Assembly: GCA_041589175.1 (NCBI GenBank)
Contig: JBFHWF010000001.1
Span: 1 to 64,000 of the forward strand
DNA length: 64,000 nt
DNA from: SZUA-229 sp041589175
GTDB lineage: Bacteria > Pseudomonadota > Gammaproteobacteria > SZUA-229
Direction: 5' to 3'
Shown in pieces: positions 42,084-51,308 of the stretch. The position numbers and the translations under genes are program-made. How positions within the stretch are numbered: the stretch's first letter is position 1; the number at the start of each line of letters is the position of its first letter. The notes beneath the pieces are model-generated. The model did no database searches and was not told the DNA's origin. It saw nothing but the letters and a program-made list of their open reading frames with translations.

Positions 42084-43300
42084 GTAATCGATATTTTCCT
42101 GTTCTGATGTTGTTTATGTTTCAGTTGTTTCAGCATCCTGTCGTTTTTGCCATTGATGTACAGGCCCGAATGCATGGCGTGGGGCAGATTCAGCACAATA
42201 CTCTGGATGCTTCAGCAGGCAGTCAGTATGCTATCGATCAGCGTCTGATGCTCAGTGAAAATCATACAGGCCTTAGCTGGGAATTACATGGCCGTATTGA
42301 GTGGAATTATCTGTCAGATACGACTGATACGAACATTGCATGGCTTGATTCCAGCTATCGACATCAAGTGCAGGCGCTAGATATGCATCATCTTGTGCGT
42401 AGCACGGATCAGCAGCATATTGTGACAGAGATCGATCGTCTTTATGCATCGTTCAGCTTTATGGATATCAGCTGGAGTGTTGGTCGTACGGCCCTGAGCT
42501 GGGGTAATGGAATGGCGTTCAGTGTGCTGGATATATTTAACCCATTCGATCCGCTGCGCATCGATCAGGAATATAAACCTGGCACTGATATGATTTTTGC
42601 GCAGTATAACGTTGATAGCTGGAACGATATACAGGTTCTAGTGGTACCACGACGTGACCCCGTAGATTTTCAGATTGATGCTGAGTTTTCATCACTTGCA
42701 GTCAAGTTTCATCGAATAGAGGGGCGTCAGGATCTTGATCTATTACTCGCAAGTCACTACGACGAAACCATCTTTGGTATAGGATATGCTAATGACCTGT
42801 CTGGATACCTATGGCGCAATGATTTGTTGTTTGTTGATACTCAGGCCGGCAGGGAAGTGAGTGCTCTGAGTAATCTGAGTTATGCCTGGGTGGTGAGGGG
42901 TAAGAACCTGCATGCGTTTATAGAATTTTTCTTTAACAGTTATGGAGAGGAGTTCGAAACCGCTTATACACTGCAGAGCATTATGCAAAATCAGGCATTA
43001 TTTACGCGGTTGCAGCGCGGCGAAGTCTTTACATTGGGACGTCGATATCTGGCTCTCGGTGCTAATCTCGAATGGCATCCACTCTTCTATGTTTATCCTG
43101 CATATTATCGAAACCTCGATGATCATTCGGGTGTGTCCCAGATCTATTTCCACTACGACGTGTCTGAATCAGCCGTCATGCGTGCCGGTTTTACCAGGTA
43201 TCATGGGAGTAATGGTACTGAATATGGTGGTGTGAATACTGATATATCTGTTATGGCACCAGCAGATCAGATTTTTGTTCAGCTTACGTTATATTTTTAA
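42080..43300 (+). CDS. Outer-membrane beta-barrel of the LolA/ABC operon
   Basis: A 406-residue protein with a signal peptide (cleaved near VVFA, residue 24) and alternating aromatic strands through its length. It ends in FVQLTLYF, the C-terminal aromatic signature for Bam insertion. GRTALSWGNGMAFSVLDIFN and PLRIDQEYKPGTDM match a barrel type often found next to ABC or RND lipid systems. Its ATGA overlap with the ATPase gene shows it belongs to the same operon, making it the likely outer-membrane component. It converges on the DUF1338 gene with two bases between. Confidence 0.8.
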   Translation: MSNRYFPVLMLFMFQLFQHPVVFAIDVQARMHGVGQIQHNTLDASAGSQYAIDQRLMLSENHTGLSWELHGRIEWNYLSDTTDTNIAWLDSSYRHQVQALDMHHLVRSTDQQHIVTEIDRLYASFSFMDISWSVGRTALSWGNGMAFSVLDIFNPFDPLRIDQEYKPGTDMIFAQYNVDSWNDIQVLVVPRRDPVDFQIDAEFSSLAVKFHRIEGRQDLDLLLASHYDETIFGIGYANDLSGYLWRNDLLFVDTQAGREVSALSNLSYAWVVRGKNLHAFIEFFFNSYGEEFETAYTLQSIMQNQALFTRLQRGEVFTLGRRYLALGANLEWHPLFYVYPAYYRNLDDHSGVSQIYFHYDVSESAVMRAGFTRYHGSNGTEYGGVNTDISVMAPADQIFVQLTLYF

Positions 43301-43302
43301 TG

Positions 43303-44472
43303 CTAGCTCGTTTCAACGGACGTGCGTATAACATGAGCAGCCTGTGCAGGAAGAAAGTAATGATAAGCCGGCACTGAATGTAAAGGGTTGTTGGCATTGT
43401 ATTTCAGGCCATAGAGAGAAAAAAATCTGGATTTAAACGGCATTTCAACTTCTCGTCGGCTAACAAGTTCGAGTAGCTTGCCATTTTTCAGGATTTCCGG
43501 GAGGTCTGGTGAAATTGCGGTGAGTTCATGGTTGATCTCTGGTGGCAGTGTGTGCGTTATTTCAGGACGAGTGAATACCTGTTGTAGTAGCCCCTGGGTA
43601 TACATTCCCGTGGGTGTCATTATTTTAATATTATGCTGCGCTAACAACTCACCGATTGATGTCAGAGTTATCGCTTGATGTTCGTTGTCGTTGATTGTTG
43701 CTCGCATCGCCAGGTGATGGGCAGTAAAACCATAGAGTCGATTCCAGTGCTGGATGATCTGTTTGGGGTGGTCATGGTCAGATTGATCAATAAACAGGCG
43801 TAGTACCTGACCATTATCCAGTATCTTATAAAGTAGATAAGCGCTCCAGCCATCATCAAATCGATAGAAATGAGCATCTGCCATATGCGCATGTCGATAT
43901 CCATGATGCTGAATTAACATATCACTAACTATACGTGCACTGTTGTGTGTTTCGTTGCCACAACGAATGGCGAGATGATCGAAATGAATATTCCAGTTGC
44001 AATCTCGCGCAAGTTTTAGCAATTGTAAATCTGCATGGCTGTTCAGAAGTGATTCGATACATTTGACTGCAGTATAAATATCAAGCTGCGAAACCCAGCT
44101 GGCAATAATGGCTGCGTCTTCGTCACTAAATGACTGATGGGATGCTGATATGATGTTGCGGGTAAATGATGTGGCGAAAGGATGTAGCTGGTGTTGTATT
44201 GTAAGGCTGTCCTCGAATGGCAGCGATTGCCGTGCCAGTTGATAGGCGTCGATTAGTTTGGCTAGTGTCCTGATACCGGAAAACAATGTGGCTGCACTGA
44301 CAATGTCAGGCTGTGCATAAAAGGGTGTGAGATCAAACTCGACAAAATTGCCGGGCGTTTTTTCCAGTAAGACCCGAGATTGTGTCGAGCCTTTTTGAAA
44401 ACTACTGTTTTTAATCGTACAGAGGTGCTCCGCCAGATCGCAGGCATAATCTGTAAAATCAGAGTGTTGCAT
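43303..44472 (-). CDS. DUF1338 family, possible 2-oxoadipate dioxygenase/decarboxylase
   Basis: A 389-residue protein that resembles the DUF1338/HglS group of non-haem iron enzymes, which turn 2-oxoadipate into 2-hydroxyglutarate. Candidate metal ligands are the His in FDHLAIRC (about 169), the His pair in TAHHLAMR (about 251) and a Glu in LVSRREVEMP. The C-terminal YHYFLPAQAAHVIRTS is well formed. Its place opposite a lysine dehydrogenase and an aminoadipate-semialdehyde dehydrogenase fits the last step of the aminoadipate route. The N-terminal 150 residues are helical and less familiar, so the family call is moderate. Confidence 0.55.
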   Translation of the reverse strand: MQHSDFTDYACDLAEHLCTIKNSSFQKGSTQSRVLLEKTPGNFVEFDLTPFYAQPDIVSAATLFSGIRTLAKLIDAYQLARQSLPFEDSLTIQHQLHPFATSFTRNIISASHQSFSDEDAAIIASWVSQLDIYTAVKCIESLLNSHADLQLLKLARDCNWNIHFDHLAIRCGNETHNSARIVSDMLIQHHGYRHAHMADAHFYRFDDGWSAYLLYKILDNGQVLRLFIDQSDHDHPKQIIQHWNRLYGFTAHHLAMRATINDNEHQAITLTSIGELLAQHNIKIMTPTGMYTQGLLQQVFTRPEITHTLPPEINHELTAISPDLPEILKNGKLLELVSRREVEMPFKSRFFSLYGLKYNANNPLHSVPAYHYFLPAQAAHVIRTSVETS

Positions 44473-44535
44473 GGCGCACCCTCTCTATATCTCGTCAGGT
44501 GAAATGTATTTTGTCTACATCGCAAGCTCAGCCTG

Positions 44536-44553
44536 ACTATACTCAAGTATAGT
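44536..44553. promoter_or_regulatory. Palindrome in the divergent lysine-module promoter
   Basis: ACTATACT (44536-44543) and AGTATAGT (44546-44553) form an 8-bp perfect inverted repeat with a 2-base centre, 20 bases before the dehydrogenase ATG and between two divergent genes. It looks like a dimeric repressor site; it also contains TATACT, a possible -10 element. Confidence 0.4.
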
Positions 44554-44573
44554 TTATTAGCGAGAGTAACCGC

Positions 44574-45674
44574 ATGCAGAATGTTCTATTATTAGGCGCG
44601 GGAAAAATTGGCTCACTGATCAGTGAGTTATTAGCTAGCTGTGGTGACTATCATGTCCACCTGGGGGATATCACCCGTAATCAGCAATGTCTGCGTGATA
44701 ATGTTTCGTTGCATCAGGTGGATGCAACCAATAAACAGCAACTTGCATCATTGATTGAGAGTCATTCGTTTGATGCCGTTATCTCCGGGCTCCCCTATTT
44801 CTGTAATATTGGCGTGGTTGATCTGGCTTATCAGTATGGCCTCTGTTATTTTGATTTAACAGAAGATGTTGAAGTCACTCGACATGTCATAGCACGTAGT
44901 CGTCAATCTGATTCTCAGTCTTCAGATGTTGCCTATGTTCCACAGTGTGGTCTCGCGCCAGGGTTTATCAGCATCGTTGCGCAGCAGTTGATTAACAGTT
45001 TCGAAAAGCTGGATATGGTTAAGATGCGTGTCGGTGCATTGCCAGTTAATCAGAATAACACACTCAAATATTCGCTCACCTGGTCTACCGATGGCCTGAT
45101 CAATGAATACGGTAATACCTGTTATGGAATTGAAAACTACAAACTGAAAGAATTGCTGCCACTGGAAGGGTATGAAACCATTAGTATCGATGGTTTACCG
45201 TATGAGGCATTTAACACCTCAGGTGGTCTTGGGACTCTGGCGGATACCTATACCGGGAAATTGCATAGTATGAATTATAAAACCCTGCGTTATCCCGGTC
45301 ATTGTGAAATGGTTCGCCTGCTTATGAACGATCTCAAGCTCAATGATGATAGAGAGACTTTAAAACGTATTCTTGAAAATTCTGTACCAAAAACCAGGCA
45401 GGATGTTGTGATTATCTATGTGTCAGTATCTGGTTATATCGACGGACAGTTGTATGAGGAAAATTACCTTAACAAGATATATCCACACACAATAGGTGGT
45501 GAGTTATGGTCTGCTATCCAGGTTTCAACGGCTACCAGCCTGTGCGCAGTGTTTGACATAGTTATGGCACGGCGTGATCACTATCATGGTCTCGTCAGAC
45601 AGGAAGATATAATTCTGAAGGAATTTCTCGAGAATCGTTTCGGTGTGTATTACCAGCAGGGGAGTCATTCGTGA
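44574..45674 (+). CDS. Saccharopine dehydrogenase-like lysine 6-dehydrogenase
   Basis: A 366-residue Rossmann protein of the saccharopine-dehydrogenase-like superfamily. The NAD loop LLLGAGKIGSLISELLA is at the start, followed by GLPYFCNIGVVDLAYQYGLC and the substrate-side VPQCGLAPGFISIVAQQL stretch. Length matches lysine 6-dehydrogenase, which oxidises the epsilon amino group of lysine to allysine. The next gene encodes the matching semialdehyde dehydrogenase and overlaps it, supporting this over saccharopine formation, which would need a longer enzyme. Substrate is inferred. Confidence 0.7.
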   Translation: MQNVLLLGAGKIGSLISELLASCGDYHVHLGDITRNQQCLRDNVSLHQVDATNKQQLASLIESHSFDAVISGLPYFCNIGVVDLAYQYGLCYFDLTEDVEVTRHVIARSRQSDSQSSDVAYVPQCGLAPGFISIVAQQLINSFEKLDMVKMRVGALPVNQNNTLKYSLTWSTDGLINEYGNTCYGIENYKLKELLPLEGYETISIDGLPYEAFNTSGGLGTLADTYTGKLHSMNYKTLRYPGHCEMVRLLMNDLKLNDDRETLKRILENSVPKTRQDVVIIYVSVSGYIDGQLYEENYLNKIYPHTIGGELWSAIQVSTATSLCAVFDIVMARRDHYHGLVRQEDIILKEFLENRFGVYYQQGSHS

Positions 45675-47191
45675 TGGATATACTCAAACAGCTGAATATA
45701 GAGCCCCAGAATCCTGGAGGCTATGCAGGCGACGGTAACTGGTATCAGGGTGACGTTGAAATTGTATCCATTAACCCGGCGAGTGAGCAACCCATCGCTA
45801 GTGTATTTGCCTGTGGTGAAATGCATTATGACGAGATTATGAAACACAGTCAGCAGGCCTTTCTGGAATGGCGTCGTCTGCCAGCGCCCAGACGCGGTGA
45901 ATGCATACGCCGTATTGCTGATGTGCTGCGTGACAACAAGGATGCACTGGGTTCACTGGTTGCCATGGAGATGGGTAAAATAAAATCCGAAGGCGATGGT
46001 GAAGTGCAGGAAATGATTGATATGGCCGACTTCGCGGTTGGATTATCACGCATGCTATACGGTAAAACCATGCATTCTGAACGTGTCGGGCATCGTATGT
46101 ATGAGCAGTGGCACCCGTTGGGTATCGTGGGTGTCATTACGGCATTTAATTTTCCCGTTGCCGTCTGGGCATGGAATGCATTTATTGCTGCTGTGTGTGG
46201 AAATGTAGTTGTCTGGAAGCCATCATCCAAAGTGCCCTTGTGTGCGATTGCAGTCCAGCATATTTGCAATCGAGTAATGTCGGATATGGGGCATCCAGGT
46301 GTGTTTTCATTGTTTGTGGCAGCAGAACGGCGCGTCGCACAGCTTATGGTCGATGACCCCAGGGTGCCTCTGGTTTCGTTTACCGGTTCTAGTCATACGG
46401 GGCGTGATATCGCAATGTCGGTTGCTCGTAGACTAGGTCGTTATCTGCTGGAAATGAGTGGTAATAATGCCATTATTGTTGATGACACTGCAGACCTTGA
46501 TCTGGCTGTGCCTGCCATTGTTTTTGGTGCAGTCGGCACTGCGGGACAACGTTGTACGACAACACGACGAGTATTTGTCGAGAGCTCGATACGCGATGAG
46601 TTACTTGACCGCTTATTGAATGCTTATCATCAGGTTAAACACGGCGATCCGTTACATGCCGATACCCTGCTGGGTCCTTTAATAGATGCTGCAGCAGTGG
46701 ATGCATATACCCAGGCAATACGCGAGATCGAACAGGCAGGTGGCAAAATACTCTGTGGTGGTAAGTGTATACCCGGCGACGGCTATTTTGTAGAGCCTGC
46801 AATTGTACTGGCAGAACATGACTGGGACATTGTTCAACAGGAAACCTTTGCGCCAATACTTTACATTATGACTTACGATAACCTGCAGCATGCCATTGCT
46901 ATGCAGAACGAGGTAACGCAGGGGTTATCATCTGCCATGTTTACCTGTGATCTACGTAACAGTGAGCTGTTTCTCTCTGCACGGGGAAGTGATTGCGGTA
47001 TTGCTAACATTAACATCGGTACCTCGGGTGCGGAAATTGGTGGAGCCTTTGGTGGTGAAAAGGAAACAGGTGGTGGCAGAGAGGCCGGCTCCGACAGCTG
47101 GAAAGCCTATATGCGTCGCCAGACCTGTACCATTAACTGGAGTCGAGATCTGCCGCTGGCTCAGGGTATCCAGTTTAATATCGATACCTGA
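45674..47191 (+). CDS. Aldehyde dehydrogenase, ALDH7/aminoadipate-semialdehyde type
   Basis: A 505-residue NAD-dependent aldehyde dehydrogenase close to antiquitin (ALDH7), which oxidises 2-aminoadipate semialdehyde (piperideine-6-carboxylate) to 2-aminoadipate. The family features are GIVGVITAFNFPVAVWAWNA, the NAD-binding VSFTGSSHTGRD, the Glu in LLEMSGNNA (about 258) and the catalytic Cys in TAGQRCTTTRRV (about 293). The stop of the dehydrogenase overlaps this start (TGATG); a GTG one codon upstream is the alternative start. The pairing gives lysine to aminoadipate. Confidence 0.9.
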   Translation: MDILKQLNIEPQNPGGYAGDGNWYQGDVEIVSINPASEQPIASVFACGEMHYDEIMKHSQQAFLEWRRLPAPRRGECIRRIADVLRDNKDALGSLVAMEMGKIKSEGDGEVQEMIDMADFAVGLSRMLYGKTMHSERVGHRMYEQWHPLGIVGVITAFNFPVAVWAWNAFIAAVCGNVVVWKPSSKVPLCAIAVQHICNRVMSDMGHPGVFSLFVAAERRVAQLMVDDPRVPLVSFTGSSHTGRDIAMSVARRLGRYLLEMSGNNAIIVDDTADLDLAVPAIVFGAVGTAGQRCTTTRRVFVESSIRDELLDRLLNAYHQVKHGDPLHADTLLGPLIDAAAVDAYTQAIREIEQAGGKILCGGKCIPGDGYFVEPAIVLAEHDWDIVQQETFAPILYIMTYDNLQHAIAMQNEVTQGLSSAMFTCDLRNSELFLSARGSDCGIANINIGTSGAEIGGAFGGEKETGGGREAGSDSWKAYMRRQTCTINWSRDLPLAQGIQFNIDT

Positions 47192-47242
47192 GGCTGCCGA
47201 TTACCCCAGTGTATATCTGTGTGCTGATATTTGATTTTTTAC

Positions 47243-48079
47243 ATGGCACAATCATTAGCCATGAAAACTCTCGAATCCACATTAATTGATATCGGTGCCA
47301 ACCTGACATCACGGGCATTTGCAAAAGATCTGCATGATGTGATTGCACGTGCTGTTTCACAGGGTGTTGATAAAATGCTGGTCACCGGTACCAGTCTCGA
47401 ACACAGTGAAGCAGCCCTGCAATTGTGTGAAGCGTATGCGGGGCGGCTGTATTCCACCTGTGGAATTCATCCTCATCATGCAGGGGAGTGGACCAGGACG
47501 ACGGCTGATCAGCTGAAAGATCTGGCAGACCATGCCTGTGTACGCGCGATTGGCGAATGTGGCCTGGATTATAATCGTAATTTTTCCACGCCACATGACC
47601 AGCGTTATGCCTTTGAAGCACAGCTGGAACTAGCGGCTGAATTACAGTTACCCGTATTTTTACATCAGCGTGATGCCCATGATGATTTTGTTAAACTCCT
47701 TGAGCACTGGCGGCCGCAGTTAGTCGGTGGTGTTGCCCACTGTTTTACCGGTAATGCGGATCAGGCAAGGGCATATCTTGATCTGGATCTGGATATCGGT
47801 ATCACCGGCTGGATCTGTGATGAGCGGCGGGGGCAGGATTTGCAACAGGCGGTAAAGCATATTCCTGTTGATCGCCTGATGATTGAAACCGATGCGCCTT
47901 ACCTGATGCCGCGTGATCTGCCCCATGAACTTGCTGTTCAGCTACAGCCGCGACGTAATGAACCGATGACACTGCCGCATGTTTGCCGAGCTGTTGCAGG
48001 CTGTATGAATACCGACGCAGAGCGAGTTGCGTCACACTCTACGCAACGAGCCAGTCAATTGTTTTCACTTGATGACTGA
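47243..48079 (+). CDS. tatD: TatD family 3'-5' DNase
   Basis: A 278-residue metal-dependent hydrolase. Like E. coli TatD itself, the N terminus reads LIDIGANLTSRAFAKDL without the HxH metal pair found in YcfH, and the downstream ligands are present (CGIHPHHAGEW, GECGLDYNR, LHQRDAHDDF, HCFTGNADQA and ETDAPYLMPR). TatD has 3'-5' exonuclease activity linked to DNA repair. The ATG at 47243 and one at 47261 are both possible; neither has a clear ribosome binding site. It follows the lysine genes by about 50 bases but is unrelated in function. Confidence 0.88.
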   Translation: MAQSLAMKTLESTLIDIGANLTSRAFAKDLHDVIARAVSQGVDKMLVTGTSLEHSEAALQLCEAYAGRLYSTCGIHPHHAGEWTRTTADQLKDLADHACVRAIGECGLDYNRNFSTPHDQRYAFEAQLELAAELQLPVFLHQRDAHDDFVKLLEHWRPQLVGGVAHCFTGNADQARAYLDLDLDIGITGWICDERRGQDLQQAVKHIPVDRLMIETDAPYLMPRDLPHELAVQLQPRRNEPMTLPHVCRAVAGCMNTDAERVASHSTQRASQLFSLDD

Positions 48080-48163
48080 AGTTTGCTATAAACAAATTGC
48101 TAGGATTTCCTGTGCCAGCAGGGTCTATAGTCATGACATATAACAAACTATTACAGGTCAGTC

Positions 48164-50527
48164 TTGAAACCACAGCGCCGCATCTATCTATCGTTATTTA
48201 TATTTGCCAGTTTCCTGCTGGTATTGCTATCGTTGCAGTCGAACACCTTTCGCTGGCTGGATGCGCAGATGTTTCGTGCGGCGAGCCTGTTGTTGCCTGA
48301 GCACGCTGGAAAAACACCTTATCAGGCAGTACTACTCGATGAGGCCCAGTTGCAGATGCCCGAGGGAATACAGTCGCTACGCACGTTGCTGCGTAGCCTG
48401 AAAAAGGCCGGGGCGAGTGAAATTGTCTGGTTGAGCAATGACTTTCCACGCATGGATTTCCAGCAATCTGAAGCTGTTGATGGCAGTCGTGAGATTGAGG
48501 CGCAGGCAAGCTGGGTTCCGACACAGGGTGAGCGTAACAAACTGGCCTGGATGCTGGAAAATCAGCAGGTGTTCCTCACGCAGTACGGGATACAGCCGCA
48601 GCACATCAATGGTGTCGACTATCAGCAGACATTATTGTCTGAGCAGGGCTGGAAGGCGGCGATTCCAGCGGGCCTGCGTTCCCGTACACAGCAGTTTCGG
48701 CTGATCAATACACGTTTTCCATATCGAGTTTATCCGTTTGGTGTCGATCCTGCGGGCTGGCTGCCACTGATATGGTATGACGGGTCTAATACCCTGACTC
48801 AGCCCAGCCTCGTCTTATCCATCTACAGTCAGCTGTCACAGAGTCGACATCTTCACTGGGACGAATCCGGTGTGATCTCACTGGACAGTACGCGCATACG
48901 TGCCAGTGAATCGGGATATGTACTGAGTTATTTCTCGGGTCTGACCGGGCGGCATAGCCAGTTTACCCGGTTTAGCCTGGAGAATGCGTTGAAAATGCCG
49001 GCTTCGCACTTCTCCCGTCAACTGGTTATTCTTGGACAGGACATGCAGCAGATACAGATGCTGGCAGATAGCCTGGCTAGCCTGGAGAATGGCCTCAGTT
49101 ATGCGCCACCGGAAAATCACAGCGTTTGGCAACTCGCCTTGCTGGTAGTAACAGCGATATATGGACTGTGGATATTACCGAAGGTTTCGCGCAATACCGG
49201 TGTGGTACTGGGAGCACTATTACTGGTGGGATGTCTCTCGATGCAGCTGGTGCTATTACTGGTAAAAGCAAGCTGGTTCACAACCGTTCCATTTTTATTA
49301 CTGCTGATCGGCATACAGGTGGGTGTATATATCTATCTGTCTGCCAGGCTGGGATATCAGTTATTACAACAGAAACAGCAGCAGCTGTACTACGAATTTG
49401 GACATTATCAGTTTCATAAAGGGGACTACGAAGCCGCATTGAGTCATCTGCTGAAATCGGGTAATGCAGATAACACGCTCGCTGATCTTTATGAGATCGG
49501 TTTGAGTTTTGAGCGAAAGCGCCAGTACGAACGTGCACTCAATGTGTATATGGAAATTGATAGTCGGCAGAAAAATTATAAAGATGTTGATCGACGCCTG
49601 CAGTCGATGACGGGCTTTGCACCACAGCAACGGGAAACACCGACACCTTTTCAGTCACAGAAAACTCTGGTGATGCCTGAACTTGAAATGCCCGAGTTCG
49701 GTCGCTACAAGATCGAAAAAGAGCTGGGGCGTGGAGCTATGGGAGTGGTTTATCTTGGGCTTGATCCAAAAATTAATCGCCAGGTGGCCATCAAGACACT
49801 GGATTATTCTCAGTTTTCCGAGAACGAAGTGAACACCGTGAAATCTCGCTTTTTCCGCGAGGCTGAAGCGGCGGGGCGCCTCAGCCATAACCAGATCGTG
49901 ACAGTGTATGATGTCGGCGAAGAAGAAGGGCTGGCATTTATTGCAATGGATTATGTTAAGGGCGTGCCGTTATCGAATTATACCCGTGACGGACAATTGT
50001 TACCCCTGCATGATGTTTATCAAATTATTCAGAGCGTTGCAGAAGCACTGGATTATGCGCATAGTCAGAACATAGTGCATCGAGATATTAAACCCGGGAA
50101 TATTATGTATAACCCGGAGAGTCGACAGATAAAAATAACTGACTTTGGTATTGCCCGAATTACAGACTCGGTAAAAACGCGTACCGGTAGTTTTATGGGT
50201 AGCCCATCTTATATGGCGCCGGAGCAGATGTCGGGTTCGAGGGTGGATGGACGAGCCGATCTGTATGCACTCGGTGTCAGCTTTTATCAGTTACTGACGG
50301 GTAAATTGCCCTTTGAAGCGGATAGTCTTGGGAATCTGGCATTTAAAATAACCAATGAAAAACATCGGCCAGTACGGGATTTACGTCCAGATTTGCCAGG
50401 TAGTGCAACGCGGATAGTCAATAAAGCCCTGCAGAAAGATCCGGAAAAGCGATATCAGACAGGTCAGGAAATGGCAGTGGCACTATCACGTGGTCTGGAA
50501 GACCTGCAGAAGGCTACGACAATATGA
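48164..50527 (+). CDS. CHASE2 domain transmembrane Ser/Thr protein kinase
   Basis: A 787-residue protein with a membrane helix at about 8-26, an extracytoplasmic CHASE2 domain (about 30-310), three helices (about 325-400), a short TPR-like stretch (about 410-460) and a C-terminal Hanks-type kinase domain (about 505-775). All kinase motifs are intact: GRGAMGVVYLG, VAIKTLD, HRDIKPGNIM, DFGIAR and GSPSYMAPEQ. It should sense an envelope signal and phosphorylate proteins in the cytoplasm. The start is TTG at 48164 with AGG upstream. Its phosphatase follows with a four-base overlap. Confidence 0.9.
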   Translation: MKPQRRIYLSLFIFASFLLVLLSLQSNTFRWLDAQMFRAASLLLPEHAGKTPYQAVLLDEAQLQMPEGIQSLRTLLRSLKKAGASEIVWLSNDFPRMDFQQSEAVDGSREIEAQASWVPTQGERNKLAWMLENQQVFLTQYGIQPQHINGVDYQQTLLSEQGWKAAIPAGLRSRTQQFRLINTRFPYRVYPFGVDPAGWLPLIWYDGSNTLTQPSLVLSIYSQLSQSRHLHWDESGVISLDSTRIRASESGYVLSYFSGLTGRHSQFTRFSLENALKMPASHFSRQLVILGQDMQQIQMLADSLASLENGLSYAPPENHSVWQLALLVVTAIYGLWILPKVSRNTGVVLGALLLVGCLSMQLVLLLVKASWFTTVPFLLLLIGIQVGVYIYLSARLGYQLLQQKQQQLYYEFGHYQFHKGDYEAALSHLLKSGNADNTLADLYEIGLSFERKRQYERALNVYMEIDSRQKNYKDVDRRLQSMTGFAPQQRETPTPFQSQKTLVMPELEMPEFGRYKIEKELGRGAMGVVYLGLDPKINRQVAIKTLDYSQFSENEVNTVKSRFFREAEAAGRLSHNQIVTVYDVGEEEGLAFIAMDYVKGVPLSNYTRDGQLLPLHDVYQIIQSVAEALDYAHSQNIVHRDIKPGNIMYNPESRQIKITDFGIARITDSVKTRTGSFMGSPSYMAPEQMSGSRVDGRADLYALGVSFYQLLTGKLPFEADSLGNLAFKITNEKHRPVRDLRPDLPGSATRIVNKALQKDPEKRYQTGQEMAVALSRGLEDLQKATTI

Positions 50528-51291
50528 GTGACGATCTTAGTATTGAGTTTGCAGGTGGCAGTGATATCGGGCGCCATCGTGATCATAATGAAGATCGAAT
50601 TTTTCTGGCGCATTATGCACATAGTGATGTTTACCTGTTTGCTGTAGCCGATGGCGTCGGCGGGCATAAAGGGGGAGAAGTAGCCAGCCAGATGGTGATC
50701 GATAGTCTCGATAAAAGTATTCAGTCCGCTGTATTACAGGCGCACAGTGGTGGTGGCTATAGTGAGCACTGGCTCGAACATACGCTTGATGCTGCAATAC
50801 AGGAAGCCAATCAGCAAGTTATTCAACAACAACAGAATACTGAACTTGAGAATATGGCAACCACACTGGTTGTTATGCTGGTGAAGGCTAATCAATATCA
50901 GCTAAGCCATCTGGGTGACTCACGTTGTTATGAGTCTACGGCTGCGGCATTACGTCAGCTTACGGAAGATCACACCGTGCTCAGACAGATGCTGAATCGG
51001 GGAGAAATTAATCTGCAACAATATGAGATGCTGCCGTATCATAATATGATCAGTAATGCGATCGGGCTAACACAGCCTGCCGAGATTGAAACACAGGCAG
51101 GAAGGCTGGAAACCGGAAGCATTTATCTGCTCTGCAGTGACGGGCTCACCAACTGTGTAGAAGACGAAACGATTCAGATAGTTTTACATCAACAACAGGA
51201 ACTCGACCTGTGTGTTGATAAGCTGATAACGCAGGCCAATGATGGTGGTGGTATCGATAATATTTCAGTTGTGTTGTTTCGGCTGAGTTGA
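50524..51291 (+). CDS. PP2C-type Ser/Thr protein phosphatase
   Basis: A 255-residue soluble PP2C phosphatase. The motifs are complete: DIGRHRDHNEDRIF at the start, AVADGVGGHKGGEVAS, HLGDSRCYE, LLCSDGLTNCV and DNISVVLFRL at the end, supplying the metal-binding Asp residues. The ATGA overlap with the kinase gene makes it the antagonist of that kinase. Kinase-phosphatase pairs of this kind occur in type VI secretion loci, but no secretion genes are nearby. Confidence 0.93.
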   Translation: MSDDLSIEFAGGSDIGRHRDHNEDRIFLAHYAHSDVYLFAVADGVGGHKGGEVASQMVIDSLDKSIQSAVLQAHSGGGYSEHWLEHTLDAAIQEANQQVIQQQQNTELENMATTLVVMLVKANQYQLSHLGDSRCYESTAAALRQLTEDHTVLRQMLNRGEINLQQYEMLPYHNMISNAIGLTQPAEIETQAGRLETGSIYLLCSDGLTNCVEDETIQIVLHQQQELDLCVDKLITQANDGGGIDNISVVLFRLS

Positions 51292-51308
51292 AACCAGGGA
51301 ACAGGAAG

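Noticed and set aside
48164..51291. Type VI secretion regulation (PpkA/PppA-like pair)
   Set aside because: No secretion genes are nearby and the CHASE2 sensor differs from the usual PpkA layout.
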